Assembly (NCBI RefSeq): GCF_029360645.1
Contig: NZ_JARDUA010000003.1
Span: forward strand, 124,001-188,000
From: Pontibacter litorisediminis
GTDB taxonomy: Bacteria; Bacteroidota; Bacteroidia; Cytophagales; Hymenobacteraceae
Direction of reading: 5' to 3'
Length of the DNA: 64,000 nucleotides
Position 1 is the first letter of the stretch; the number at the start of each line of letters is the position of its first letter. Both the position numbers and the translations under genes were made by a program. Shown one piece after another: positions 25,242 to 32,730 of the stretch. Below the pieces are notes generated by a model that saw nothing but the letters and a program-made list of their open reading frames with translations, made no database searches and was not told where the DNA came from.

Positions 25242-25443
25242 GGTAAGTCAGCTTATAAAGTATAAATGTTGTGGCAGCGGCCAAAGTACAAAAGTACAGA
25301 TAATGGCGCACAGTTTCAGGCGCACTGCCTATGCAACAGTTTGCCGGGGGGTAGAGGTTCACCTGCCCGCTACAAAGCCGTCTATGGGCGGCGCCATGGC
25401 TCAAACCGGTTGTTATACTTAAAAAATATTTAATATAATTTAT

Positions 25444-25474
25444 TTTGCATATTAGAATAGGGTGCTTATATTTG
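25444..25474 (+). promoter_or_regulatory. consensus promoter for the small membrane protein gene
   Basis: TTTG (25444-25447), a 19-bp spacer and TATATTTG (25467-25474) match the Bacteroidota promoter exactly. Transcription would start near 25481, which rules out the upstream reading at 25445 and supports the ATG at 25523. Confidence 0.8.
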
Positions 25475-25522
25475 TTTCATGAAATAGAATTGTTGCTGAG
25501 GAACTTATCTTTTGACCCTGCT

Positions 25523-25849
25523 ATGCAAAAGGCCTCCCCTATGACTACCCAAAAAAGCCTGCAGATGGTACTTACCACGCTGCTGTTGGTACTTGCCGTG
25601 CTGCTAATGCACTGGCAGGAAAAAGCTGTGCTGCGAGGGAGCATCCTTGCCAAAGCGTTAGAGGTTTCGATGGCGCCGGCGAAAACGGTAGCTTATACCC
25701 ACTGCTGCCTATACCACGGCCTGCAGGCAGCCAAGGGAGCCCGTGTATATGCCAACGGCATCCTTCCACAAGATGTGGTGCAGACTGTTAACCTAAAGGC
25801 GCTGCAGCAGAATGACTCCATAAGCCATACAGGAGTATTCAGGTTTTAG
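25523..25849 (+). CDS. small protein with one TM segment, unknown function
   Basis: This 108-residue protein has an N-terminal TM or uncleaved signal anchor at about 12-32 (LQMVLTTLLLVLAVLLMHW). It is followed by a soluble part with an HCC pair (YTHCCLYHGLQAAKGARVYA), which could bind metal or form a disulfide. I chose the ATG at 25523 because the consensus promoter at 25444-25474 places the transcript start at about 25481. I recognise no family. A terminator follows at 25885. Confidence 0.6.
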   Translation: MQKASPMTTQKSLQMVLTTLLLVLAVLLMHWQEKAVLRGSILAKALEVSMAPAKTVAYTHCCLYHGLQAAKGARVYANGILPQDVVQTVNLKALQQNDSISHTGVFRF

Positions 25850-25884
25850 ACACTGTCCCCTTACCAACTACACCCTATAAAGCA

Positions 25885-25917
25885 AAAGCCTGCGCATAGT
25901 CTGTGCAGGCTTTATTT
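25885..25917. terminator. terminator between the small membrane gene and the DUF2798-like gene
   Basis: An 11-bp stem (25885-25895 with 25903-25913, one G-U) is flanked by AAAA and TTTATTT. Confidence 0.8.
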
Positions 25918-25933
25918 GTGATAAGGGGATGTT

Positions 25934-26158
25934 CTATTTCAGTACTTTGTCCACAGCTTTGCTCACGCCCGGCACAATAGCCAACACCGTGAGCGATACC
26001 AGCACAAACAGCACAAAGAAGCTGCGCAGCAACCTGCCCGGGAAATCAGCGTGCAGGCCGAAAACATACAGCTCCAGGGCCGATGCCAGCAGCAGGCAAG
26101 TGATGGCGATAAGCACCAGCTTTCGGCGTAGGTGCGGTTTCAGGACAGGCTTCGGCAT
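25934..26158 (-). CDS. two-TM protein, DUF2798-like
   Basis: This 74-residue membrane protein has a basic N-terminus (PVLKPHLRRK), TM1 at about 13-34, a short GLHADFPGRLLRSF loop and TM2 at about 46-64, then a positively charged tail. The pattern of two helices with G-x-DF between them and PGVSKAV at the end matches DUF2798, a family of unknown function. It is a single gene with a -7-like TATCTTTG at 26179-26186 on the minus strand, 20 bp before the ATG. It converges with the upstream small membrane protein gene at a shared terminator. Confidence 0.65.
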   Translation of the reverse strand: MPKPVLKPHLRRKLVLIAITCLLLASALELYVFGLHADFPGRLLRSFFVLFVLVSLTVLAIVPGVSKAVDKVLK

Positions 26159-26211
26159 AGGTTGCAGTGGTTATTGCCCAAAGATAGGGTAGCGGCGGGT
26201 ACATTTAAAAA

Positions 26212-26373
26212 TCAGGCGTGGCCTTTTTCAGCCTCGCGCTCCTGTTCAGTGTGCTCCTCCTCTGGTTCCGGCTCCGGTGGCGGGGCCGGTTTGCCCTGCC
26301 GTACTTTTTTTACATCCGAGGAGTCGTCTTTGGTCGTTTCTTTGGGCGGTTGCTTGGGCTTGTTCTCTTCCAT
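26212..26373 (-). CDS. small disordered acidic/proline-rich protein
   Basis: This is 53 residues from ATG 26373, with no hydrophobic segment and composed mainly of Lys, Glu, Pro and Asp (MEENKPKQPPKETTKDD at the start, a PPPEPEPEEE run near the middle). It is predicted intrinsically disordered. An AAGTATA copy overlaps the position where a ribosome binding site would be. It is similar in style to the three tiny proteins at 34.0-34.8 kb but not clearly homologous. No function is assigned. Confidence 0.5.
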   Translation of the reverse strand: MEENKPKQPPKETTKDDSSDVKKVRQGKPAPPPEPEPEEEHTEQEREAEKGHA

Positions 26374-26527
26374 GGCAAGTATAGGTATGGTTCTTTGCTG
26401 ATGTACGGAGAACACCGCCCACCGATATGGGTTTCAACTATAAACTGCACCGTAACGTACATTCACTAAACCCGGGGCAAGCGATTAAGGCCCTGGTAAC
26501 TATGTTTAACGGCAAACTGAAAAGATA

Positions 26528-26827
26528 ATGAATACACAAAAGATAAGATCTGCTTTTTTGACACTGATAGCTACGGGCATGGTTTCCTTTGGGATGGTGG
26601 CCTGCAGTACGGGCACAGACCCGGGTGAAGTGAACACCGAGCGAAGCGACATCAAAGAGGAGGGAAGTATGGTAGGCAGAGAGGAAGGCGAGGACTACAC
26701 TAAAAAAGCCGAGCAGGATTCCTTGGAGCAGCCTTATGAGCGCGCTGAGGAAGGCTCTGCCGTGCATGCGGGTGATGGCCAACGGGATGGCGTAGACCGC
26801 GAAGATGTACAGGAGCAGCAGGAGTAA
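26528..26827 (+). CDS. small acidic lipoprotein
   Basis: This 99-residue protein has a signal peptide with the lipobox MVAC (Cys at about 26). A strongly acidic, low-complexity mature part follows (TERSDIKEEG, REEGEDYTKKAEQDSLEQ, GDGQRDGVDREDVQEQQE). It is probably unstructured. No domain is recognised. The ATG at 26528 gives a good n-region (MNTQKIRSAF). It ends at a strong bidirectional terminator that it shares with the converging B12 lipoprotein gene. Confidence 0.72.
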   Translation: MNTQKIRSAFLTLIATGMVSFGMVACSTGTDPGEVNTERSDIKEEGSMVGREEGEDYTKKAEQDSLEQPYERAEEGSAVHAGDGQRDGVDREDVQEQQE

Positions 26828-26853
26828 GCTGTCAGAAAGAAACAAGCATTCTA

Positions 26854-26903
26854 AAAACAGGAAAGCCTGCCCCATGTAAGTATAGGGCAGGCTTTCCTGT
26901 TTT
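26854..26903. terminator. bidirectional terminator between the acidic lipoprotein and BtuG-like genes
   Basis: A perfect 19-bp stem (26854-26872 with 26885-26903) with A- and T-runs at its ends has a loop containing one AAGTATA copy. Confidence 0.9.
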
Positions 26904-26917
26904 CAAATGCCTCTCGT

Positions 26918-28009
26918 TTAGTTAAACACAAAGCCATTCGGGCCGATGCCAGCCCTGAAGCTGCCTATCTGGTTGCCCTGTGGGTTGTAGATGTACACCG
27001 TGCCGTCACCGTCAAAACTGTTCTCATCGCCGCCGTAGATGTTGCCTGTCTCAGGGTCTACGCCCAAGCCGTAAAAGCTGCGGTTGATGAGCGGCGTGGT
27101 ATTTAGCGCAGTGGCGTTGATGTCTTGCTGGTGCACGGCGCCATTGTAAAGGAAGTACAGCATATCCTTATTGCCGTTGATGAGTAACTTGCTCGCCGAG
27201 GCGGTGGCCTCTGGGAAGGTGATCGTGCTCGTAACGGTGTTGTTGGCGATGTTGATCTTAGAAAGAGCGCCTGCCGTGTGCTCAGATGCCGGTGCGTTCC
27301 AGTCTTTATAACCCGAGCTTAGCACCCACAGGTTATTGTTGCGGTCTAGTGCCAGGCTGTTGGGGCCGTGGGTAACCTCGATCGTCTTCACCACCATGTC
27401 ATTGTTCGTATCAATAACGTGCACAAGCGGAGTACCTGAATTGGCTACATACAAGTTGCCGCCTGCTAGCAGCAGCTGCTCAGGTTGCACATCCACCTCA
27501 ATCGTTTTAACTACTTTATACGTTTTTAGGTCGATAACTGAAACGCGCCCTCTGTTGTAAGACCAGTCTGCATTAGGAGGAAACCACTCTGTAACGTAGC
27601 CTTTCTCGTTGTTGAGGGCCACAAAGTAGCGGGGAGCGCTCAGGCCTTCCACCACACCCACAGATTTGAAAGTAGCGGCATTCACGACCTCAATCTTGTT
27701 GCTGTTGTTCATCACGATGAAGGCGCGGTTGCCGGCCAATTCCATGTCCTGCACCACATCGCCAAGCAACCGCCCATCGTTTTCTTTTTGAAAAACATTT
27801 TGCTGCGCCTGTTCTGTGCTGTTGCTGTAAAAAGAGATAGAAGCATTCGACTCCCTGAAGTTCCCTTCGTTCAGGACGAATACACCGTCTTCGGCATAGG
27901 CGCCGCTTGGCCCGTCGCTGTCATTGCTGTCGCAGCTGGTGAAGGCAAGGGAGCTGACGGCCAGGGTGGCAGCCAGGAAGAAGCTACGGAAATAGTTGCG
28001 TTTTTTCAT
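26918..28009 (-). CDS. beta-propeller surface lipoprotein, BtuG-like (YncE/DUF5074 type)
   Basis: This 363-residue lipoprotein has a signal peptide ending AFTSC, then DSNDSDG, an Asp-rich stretch of the kind that directs Bacteroidota lipoproteins to the cell surface. The body is a seven-bladed YncE/DUF5074-like propeller with repeats such as NKIEVVNAATFKSVGVVEG, RVSVIDLKTYKVVKTIEV and PLVHVIDTNNDMVVKTIEV. It lies 23 bp downstream of the BtuB-like receptor and behind a cobalamin riboswitch. In Bacteroides, BtuG is a surface beta-propeller that captures vitamin B12 and hands it to BtuB. Position and fold together suggest the same job here; sequence homology to BtuG itself is not shown. Confidence 0.82.
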   Translation of the reverse strand: MKKRNYFRSFFLAATLAVSSLAFTSCDSNDSDGPSGAYAEDGVFVLNEGNFRESNASISFYSNSTEQAQQNVFQKENDGRLLGDVVQDMELAGNRAFIVMNNSNKIEVVNAATFKSVGVVEGLSAPRYFVALNNEKGYVTEWFPPNADWSYNRGRVSVIDLKTYKVVKTIEVDVQPEQLLLAGGNLYVANSGTPLVHVIDTNNDMVVKTIEVTHGPNSLALDRNNNLWVLSSGYKDWNAPASEHTAGALSKINIANNTVTSTITFPEATASASKLLINGNKDMLYFLYNGAVHQQDINATALNTTPLINRSFYGLGVDPETGNIYGGDENSFDGDGTVYIYNPQGNQIGSFRAGIGPNGFVFN

Positions 28010-28032
28010 TATGGTTTAGGTATGAGTATAAA

Positions 28033-29949
28033 TTAAGGGATAATAAAGCGTAAGCTGAAGGTATAGCCGCGCGGCGGCATAGGGCGGTAAGCCATGGTCT
28101 GGTACTCGGCATTGGTCACATTATCGGAGCGGAGCGTGAGCAGCAAGGTGTTTTGCCCCAGCTGCAGCCTTCGGCTCAGGGCCAGGTGCAGCAATATAAA
28201 GTCGTCGAGGTGGCTGGTTTCGGAGTTGGAAGTATAGCGCAGGCCGGTGTAGTTCAGGTTGCCCAGCAGGCTCCAGCTTTTATACTTGCCCTCCGCCGAA
28301 AGTATGGCCTTGTGACGCGGCACATACATCAGCTGCTTGCCCAGGTCGCCTGTTCCTTCATACACCTTTACCTGCTCCGACGAAGTATAAGTATAGGCCG
28401 CCGTGCTAATCAGTTTTACTTCCCCTAGCTTGGCGGTGGCGGTGGTACTCAGCTCCAGCCCTTTGCTTTCCACCTTCTGCAGGTTGGTGGGGCGCCAGAG
28501 GCCGGTACGGTTCGGCGACCACTGTATCCAGTTATCAATCTGCATGAGATAGCCAGTGGCCTCGGTCTCTAACAAGAAGCTGTTGTCCTGTACCAGCACG
28601 TGGCGCAGGCCCAGCTCGTAGTTCCAGCCGTGCTCCGGCTTTAGGTCTGGGTTGCCGGCACCTGCCCAAAAGCGGTCGTTGAGCGTTGGTACGCGGTAGC
28701 TGCCGCTGGCATTGCCTTTCAGGGATACCTGGTGCCGGTTGCTGTTGAAAAACTTCCAGTTAAAGCCCAGCGCTGGCGTAAGCGGCGGGTTATAATGCTC
28801 TACCAGCGCCTGGCGCAGGTTCAGCGACAGCTGCAGCGGCTGCACCGGGTCGAAGCGGAAGAGGGCAAAAAGCGCGGCGCGGTTCTCGTCCTGCTGCCCG
28901 TTGTAGCCGTCGTTTGTCGCCTCGAAGCGCTGCAGGTTAAGGCCACCGCGCAGACTCCAGCGCTCGCCGGAAGTATAGGTTTGCTCCGCCTGTAGCTGGT
29001 AGGTGTTTACATCCGCTACGGAGTTGTTGCTGCGGTCGGTGTAGTGCAGCAGGTCGTTGAACCAGGCGGCTTTTATACTTGTCTGCCCCAGCCGGCTCTC
29101 GTGCTCCAGCTCTGCCATGAGGCGCAAGTTTTCGTCTTTTTGCTTCGCCTCAGTGTCGGCGGAGCCCATGGCAGGCGGCAGTTCGCGGTCTGAGAACGTG
29201 TACCAGCCATGCAGGGCCAGCGCCGTTTTCGGGGAGAGTTGCCAGCGCAGGTCCTGAGTAAGGCCATGCTGCTCCAGCTGCGCGTGCTGTAGTCGCACTT
29301 CCGGGGTGCCGAAGCGGCTAAGGTCATTATACGTAAAGCTGTTTTCTGCCTGATGCCGGTAGAGACTGAGGCCGTAGCTGAAGTTTTTGCTGCTATAGCC
29401 AGCGCTGCCGCTGCCAAAGTAACGGCCAAAGCTGCCAGCCTCCAGTTTCACATCGGCCCCAAAGCCCTGGGTTTTATACTTGGGAGAGTTTAGCAGTACC
29501 GCCCCGCCAATGGCCCCGCTGCCGTAGGTCGCCGCTGCCGAGCCATATTGCAGGGCCACCTCACCGATGCCGCTCAAAGGTAGGGTAGAGAAGTCGGCCT
29601 GGCCCAGGGTGGGGGAACCGATGTTTAAGCCATTCCAGAGCACGGCTGTTTGTGAGGCGTTGGTACCCCGGAAAGCTACCGTAGAACTTCCGCTGGCCCC
29701 GTAGGTTTTGAGGTATACGGGCGTGCGGGCCTGCAGCGCCTCGGCCAGGGTGCCGGAACTGTAGGTGCTCAGGTAGGCGCTGTCCACCTGCACCACGCGG
29801 CTGCCGGCAGCATACACCTCGGCAGGCTTGCCAAACACCTCCACGGTGCGCAACTGGTGCTGCGTGGTGTCCTGCTGCGCCATAGCCACAGAAGCCGTGC
29901 TGCACAGGCAGGCACAGAGCCATACTTTCAGAAAAGAGAATTTTGCCAA
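28033..29949 (-). CDS. btuB: TonB-dependent receptor, vitamin B12 type (BtuB-like)
   Basis: This 638-residue outer-membrane receptor starts at TTG 29949, giving a signal peptide (MAKFSFLKVWLCACLCSTAS, ending AMAQ). The plug domain follows with TLAEALQARTPVYLKTYGAS, VAFRGTNASQTAVLWNGLNI and the typical YGSGAIGGAVLL, then a 22-strand barrel with YTFSDRELPP- and YELGLRHVLV-like strands and an aromatic C-terminal strand (YTFSLRFIIP). The cobalamin riboswitch in the leader makes vitamin B12 the expected substrate, imported with TonB energy. The BtuG-like lipoprotein follows in the operon. No BtuFCD genes are in the window. Several AAGTATA copies fall inside the gene. Confidence 0.9.
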   Translation of the reverse strand: MAKFSFLKVWLCACLCSTASVAMAQQDTTQHQLRTVEVFGKPAEVYAAGSRVVQVDSAYLSTYSSGTLAEALQARTPVYLKTYGASGSSTVAFRGTNASQTAVLWNGLNIGSPTLGQADFSTLPLSGIGEVALQYGSAAATYGSGAIGGAVLLNSPKYKTQGFGADVKLEAGSFGRYFGSGSAGYSSKNFSYGLSLYRHQAENSFTYNDLSRFGTPEVRLQHAQLEQHGLTQDLRWQLSPKTALALHGWYTFSDRELPPAMGSADTEAKQKDENLRLMAELEHESRLGQTSIKAAWFNDLLHYTDRSNNSVADVNTYQLQAEQTYTSGERWSLRGGLNLQRFEATNDGYNGQQDENRAALFALFRFDPVQPLQLSLNLRQALVEHYNPPLTPALGFNWKFFNSNRHQVSLKGNASGSYRVPTLNDRFWAGAGNPDLKPEHGWNYELGLRHVLVQDNSFLLETEATGYLMQIDNWIQWSPNRTGLWRPTNLQKVESKGLELSTTATAKLGEVKLISTAAYTYTSSEQVKVYEGTGDLGKQLMYVPRHKAILSAEGKYKSWSLLGNLNYTGLRYTSNSETSHLDDFILLHLALSRRLQLGQNTLLLTLRSDNVTNAEYQTMAYRPMPPRGYTFSLRFIIP

Positions 29950-30069
29950 AATAAACGTTGCTTACATCCCGAAGCATGCTATTGGGGCAAAGGCAGGAAC
30001 AGCAAACGCATGAAATACAGCGGCGGCCGTGCAGCTTTTTACCCGAAAGCATACGACAAATCGTGTGTC

Positions 30070-30250
30070 GGACTGGCAGGTCTCCTGGCTCTCTTCAGTT
30101 AGCGCGCCTTCCCATGCAGCGTGTGCAGCACAGTGGCTAAGGTGTTGGCTAACCCTTTTGTTGAAGATGACAGTTGCGGGAACAGCGCAGGACTCACACC
30201 TGCTTCCCTTTTAAGGCCATAAAACGGCAGTTTTACAGCCACCAATCTGA
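30070..30250 (-). ncRNA. cobalamin riboswitch
   Basis: The minus strand carries the conserved core of the cobalamin aptamer: AAAAGGGAAGCAGGTGTGAG, then GAGTCCTGCGCTGTTCCCGC and AACTGT, TAGCCACTG, GGGAAGGC, and the B12 box AGCCAGGAGACCTGCC (30075-30090). It ends about 120 nt before the TTG start of the BtuB-like receptor. Binding of adenosylcobalamin should lower receptor expression; the expression platform probably lies at 29950-30070, but I could not fold it. Confidence 0.95.
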
Positions 30251-30253
30251 GGG

Positions 30254-30261
30254 CAAAGGTA
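30254..30261 (-). promoter_or_regulatory. candidate -7 box for the riboswitch-btuB transcript (TACCTTTG)
   Basis: On the minus strand TACCTTTG matches TAnnTTTG and puts the transcript start near 30247, directly at the 5' edge of the aptamer. The -33 element is weak. Confidence 0.5.
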
Positions 30262-30363
30262 GGGAACATTTTTCATTTATCAGTTAACATTTATCATGGC
30301 TGTTAACTCTGCTCCTAAGCGCACGTACCCCAACAACGAATAACAACCAACAAACAACCAACC

Positions 30364-30963
30364 GTGAAGCTTCCGAAGGAATTCTATACCCGGCCCGATG
30401 TGGTGCAACTGGCGCAGGAGCTGCTGGGCAAGCACCTCTATACTTGTGTGGATGGCATGCTGACCGGTGGGATGATCGTGGAGACCGAAGCTTACTCTGG
30501 AGAAAACGACCGCGCCTGCCATGCACACCTGAACCGCCGCACCGCGCGCACCGAAATCATGTACAGCGAGGGCGGCGTGGCCTACGTTTACCTGGTCTAC
30601 GGCATGTACCACCTGTTCAACATCATCACCAACGAGAAAGACAAAGCCGACGCCGTGTTGGTGCGGGCCATTGTGCCGGAGGTGGGGGTAGAGGAGATGC
30701 TCCTGCGTCGCGGCTTCCAAAGTATAAAGCCAAACCTTACCGCCGGCCCGGGCGTGCTCAGCATTGCCCTGGGCATCGACAGAAAGCTCTACGGCGCCGA
30801 TCTGACCGGCGACACTGTTTGGCTAGAAGATAAGGGCGTCGTGCTGCCCGAGGAAAGTATAGCCACCGGCCCCCGCATCGGTATAGACTATGCCGGCGAG
30901 GATGCCCTGCTGCCCTGGCGGTTTTGGGTGAAGGGAAATAAGTGGGTGAGTAAGAAGAGGTGA
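30364..30963 (+). CDS. 3-methyladenine (alkyladenine) DNA glycosylase, AAG/Mpg family
   Basis: This 199-residue base-excision repair enzyme removes alkylated and deaminated purines. Hallmarks: FYTRPDVVQLAQELLGKHL at the N-terminus, the catalytic ETEAY at 40-44, HLNRRTARTEIMYSEGGVAY, VYLVYGMYHLFNIIT, and the late TAGPGVLSIALGI loop. The start is a GTG at 30364, giving MKLPKEFYTRPDVV; an ATG is not available nearby. It is a single gene transcribed away from the B12 operon. Two AAGTATA copies lie inside it. Confidence 0.95.
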   Translation: MKLPKEFYTRPDVVQLAQELLGKHLYTCVDGMLTGGMIVETEAYSGENDRACHAHLNRRTARTEIMYSEGGVAYVYLVYGMYHLFNIITNEKDKADAVLVRAIVPEVGVEEMLLRRGFQSIKPNLTAGPGVLSIALGIDRKLYGADLTGDTVWLEDKGVVLPEESIATGPRIGIDYAGEDALLPWRFWVKGNKWVSKKR

Positions 30964-31278
30964 GTTCTGCTTGTGCCTCTCTTAGCCATCGCTAATGCGA
31001 GCTTGTAGCTCGTGCTTTCTGCAGCAGGACCCAAGCTATTCTTTCTAACTGCTGTTCACCCACAGCCTTACAACCAACTTGTTCTATAGTATACTTTATG
31101 CTCTCCAGCCCGAGAGGGCTCGTCCTGGGGGTAGGGGCCCTCGATAAGGGCATCGCGCTGTGTTCCCTCCTGCGCCAGGGCGCTGCCACTAGCGTGGCAC
31201 CGGATCTCACAAGGCGCTCAACCCAAGGATTGGGAACAGAACCAATAGCCTCTGCCTTTGCTATGGACTAAGTATAGT
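30964..31278. other. non-coding region with scattered palindromes
   Basis: This is the first half of a 653-bp gene-free stretch. It contains a CGAGCT-TGT-AGCTCG palindrome (30998-31012), G- and C-rich self-complementary stretches at about 31105-31150, and two AAGTATA/TATACTT copies. The minus-strand frame at 30992-31210 shows no protein features. The text resembles intergenic repeat debris often seen in this phylum. Confidence 0.5.
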
Positions 31279-31580
31279 CCCCCTTGGAAGGGGGCAGGGG
31301 GATGAGCCCCTCCTTGGAGGGGCTAGGGGTGGGTTTATACTTTGTAGGAACAGGTCTCGACCTGTCCGCGCTATACGAGCGACAACGACGCTTATACTTC
31401 TGTACCAGTAACTACAGGCTCCCCTCCTTGGCTAAGGAGGGGTAGGGGTGGTTTGATTCGATACAGCAGAGGCTCCCTCCCCTGTCCTTAGGGGAGGGTT
31501 GGGGAGGGGTAGCCACCCTTCGAAGCGGGCAGGGGGATGATAATCGTCCATGATTCCCCACCTTGTTCTTAAGGGGTAGT
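31279..31580. repeat. cluster of REP-like palindromic elements
   Basis: At least four related units occur in 220 bp, each a palindrome of C-run/T then A/G-run followed by a G-rich tail. They are CCCCCTT-GG-AAGGGGG (31279-31294, tail CAGGGGGATGAG), AGCCCCTCC-TT-GGAGGGGCT (31305-31324, tail AGGGGTGGGTTT), CCCCTCCTT-GGCT-AAGGAGGGG (31421-31442, tail TAGGGGTGGTTT) and CCCTCCCCT-6 nt-AGGGGAGGG (31475-31498, tail TTGGGGAGGGG). Two degenerate units follow near 31515 and 31556. Units differ in spacing, so this is not a CRISPR. They look like REP/BIME elements; no RAYT transposase gene is present here. Confidence 0.75.
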
Positions 31581-31616
31581 CCTGAGCTTAAGAGAAAACT
31601 TACTGTATTCCCTGCT

Positions 31617-32045
31617 CTAATCCCTGTGCGCCAACTTCCTGTCCACAGCCCAGCAGCCGCCTCCTTTTATCAGCAGGAAAATACTACCCAGCAGCATGGC
31701 CCAGTCCGTGCGAAAGGCGTGCAGCATCTCCCAGAGGCCGTCGTTTGCCAGAATCCCGAGTTTGGTGGTGGTCAGGGCTACAAGCATTATAACAATAAGC
31801 GGAATACTAGCCAGGCGGGTGAGGAGCCCCAGCAGGATAAGGAAGCCACACACGGTTTCGAAAGAGCCTACGAAGTAGCCCAAAAACTCAGGCGATGGTA
31901 GCCTGATCTTCTCGAAACGCCCAGCGCCACGGGTACCCGCGAACAGGAACTTCTGTATTCCCTCGGATAAGAAAACCACCCCTACCATGAGCCGAATCAG
32001 AATGGTTGTTTTAGCACGATCAGTCTGTAGAACTCTTCTCAACAT
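31617..32045 (-). CDS. DoxX-family membrane protein
   Basis: This 142-residue protein has four TM helices. The DoxX pattern is clear: LIRLMVGVVFLSEGIQKFLF for TM1, a loop with PSPEFLGYFVGSFETVCGFL leading into TM2-3, and a final TM before KGGGCWAVDRKL. Family members are quinone-linked or redox-associated membrane proteins, and precise roles vary. It follows the REP-like cluster on its 3' side and a GNAT gene upstream on the same strand, 86 bp away. The C-terminal Cys in GGGCW is notable but unexplained. Confidence 0.88.
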   Translation of the reverse strand: MLRRVLQTDRAKTTILIRLMVGVVFLSEGIQKFLFAGTRGAGRFEKIRLPSPEFLGYFVGSFETVCGFLILLGLLTRLASIPLIVIMLVALTTTKLGILANDGLWEMLHAFRTDWAMLLGSIFLLIKGGGCWAVDRKLAHRD

Positions 32046-32131
32046 AGATGGGGGAAGGTATGATGTTGTTATGCTTGGGATATATGAAGTAAAGCGAAAA
32101 GCTACGCTTCACCAAAAGAGGCTTGTTATAC

Positions 32132-32617
32132 TTACTCCTTGTGCTTTTCTGAGACCGTTGCCATACTTTTGTGCATGATGGTGATGCCGTTCTTGCCGAC
32201 CAGCTTGGTATACACGCGCCAACCCAATTCATAGTAAAAGCTTACCCTGTCGGTTGCCACCAGGTACAGATCACAGAAGCCAGCCTGGATGGCATGCTGC
32301 TCCAGCGCCTGTACCAGCTGCTTGCCCACGCCTTGCCCCCGATACTCCGGCAGTACATACAGTGCCGCCAGCCAGGGTGTCAGGTCCGGCAAGGCGTCCA
32401 CGCCGTCGCTCTCGATCAGTAGCACGGATCCTGCCGGCTCCTCACCGTCCAGCGCCACAAGGGCAGCGGGCAAAGGTTGCGCCTGCAGGTGCTCGCGCAG
32501 GGGCATTTTTACCACCTCTGCGGTGTTGCCTGGCTTCTGCCACCACTGCCGGTAAATCCAATCGGCCACGGTGTCGAAGTGCTGCGGAACCTCGTGTAAG
32601 TATCTGATCTCTAGCAT
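32132..32617 (-). CDS. GNAT family N-acetyltransferase
   Basis: This 161-residue acetyl-CoA-dependent transferase has motif A LYVLPEYRGQGVGKQLVQAL with the pyrophosphate loop RGQGVG, preceded by AALVALDGEEPAGSVLL strands and followed by FYYELGWRVYTKL. It has no signal or TM. Substrate specificity cannot be read from sequence; the N-terminal EVPQHFDTVADWIYRQWW resembles small-molecule acetyltransferases. The neighbouring DoxX gene is downstream on the same strand. Confidence 0.9.
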   Translation of the reverse strand: MLEIRYLHEVPQHFDTVADWIYRQWWQKPGNTAEVVKMPLREHLQAQPLPAALVALDGEEPAGSVLLIESDGVDALPDLTPWLAALYVLPEYRGQGVGKQLVQALEQHAIQAGFCDLYLVATDRVSFYYELGWRVYTKLVGKNGITIMHKSMATVSEKHKE

Positions 32618-32730
32618 TGCCTTTGCTTCTGTTGCCGAATAGCTTTTTCAGGTGTAAAGGAAGGAGCAATATAACTATAAACGGCCTTTGGGCAATGCCT
32701 TACGCGTGAAGCAAATGATTATTTTGCACG

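Noticed and set aside
29561-30052. 163-codon minus-strand ORF across the btuB start
   Set aside because: It is an out-of-frame shadow of the BtuB signal and plug region.
30992-31210. 72-codon minus-strand ORF
   Set aside because: It lies in palindromic non-coding DNA and resembles no protein.
31279-31580. CRISPR array
   Set aside because: Units are palindromes of unequal length and spacing, with no constant repeat and no cas genes.
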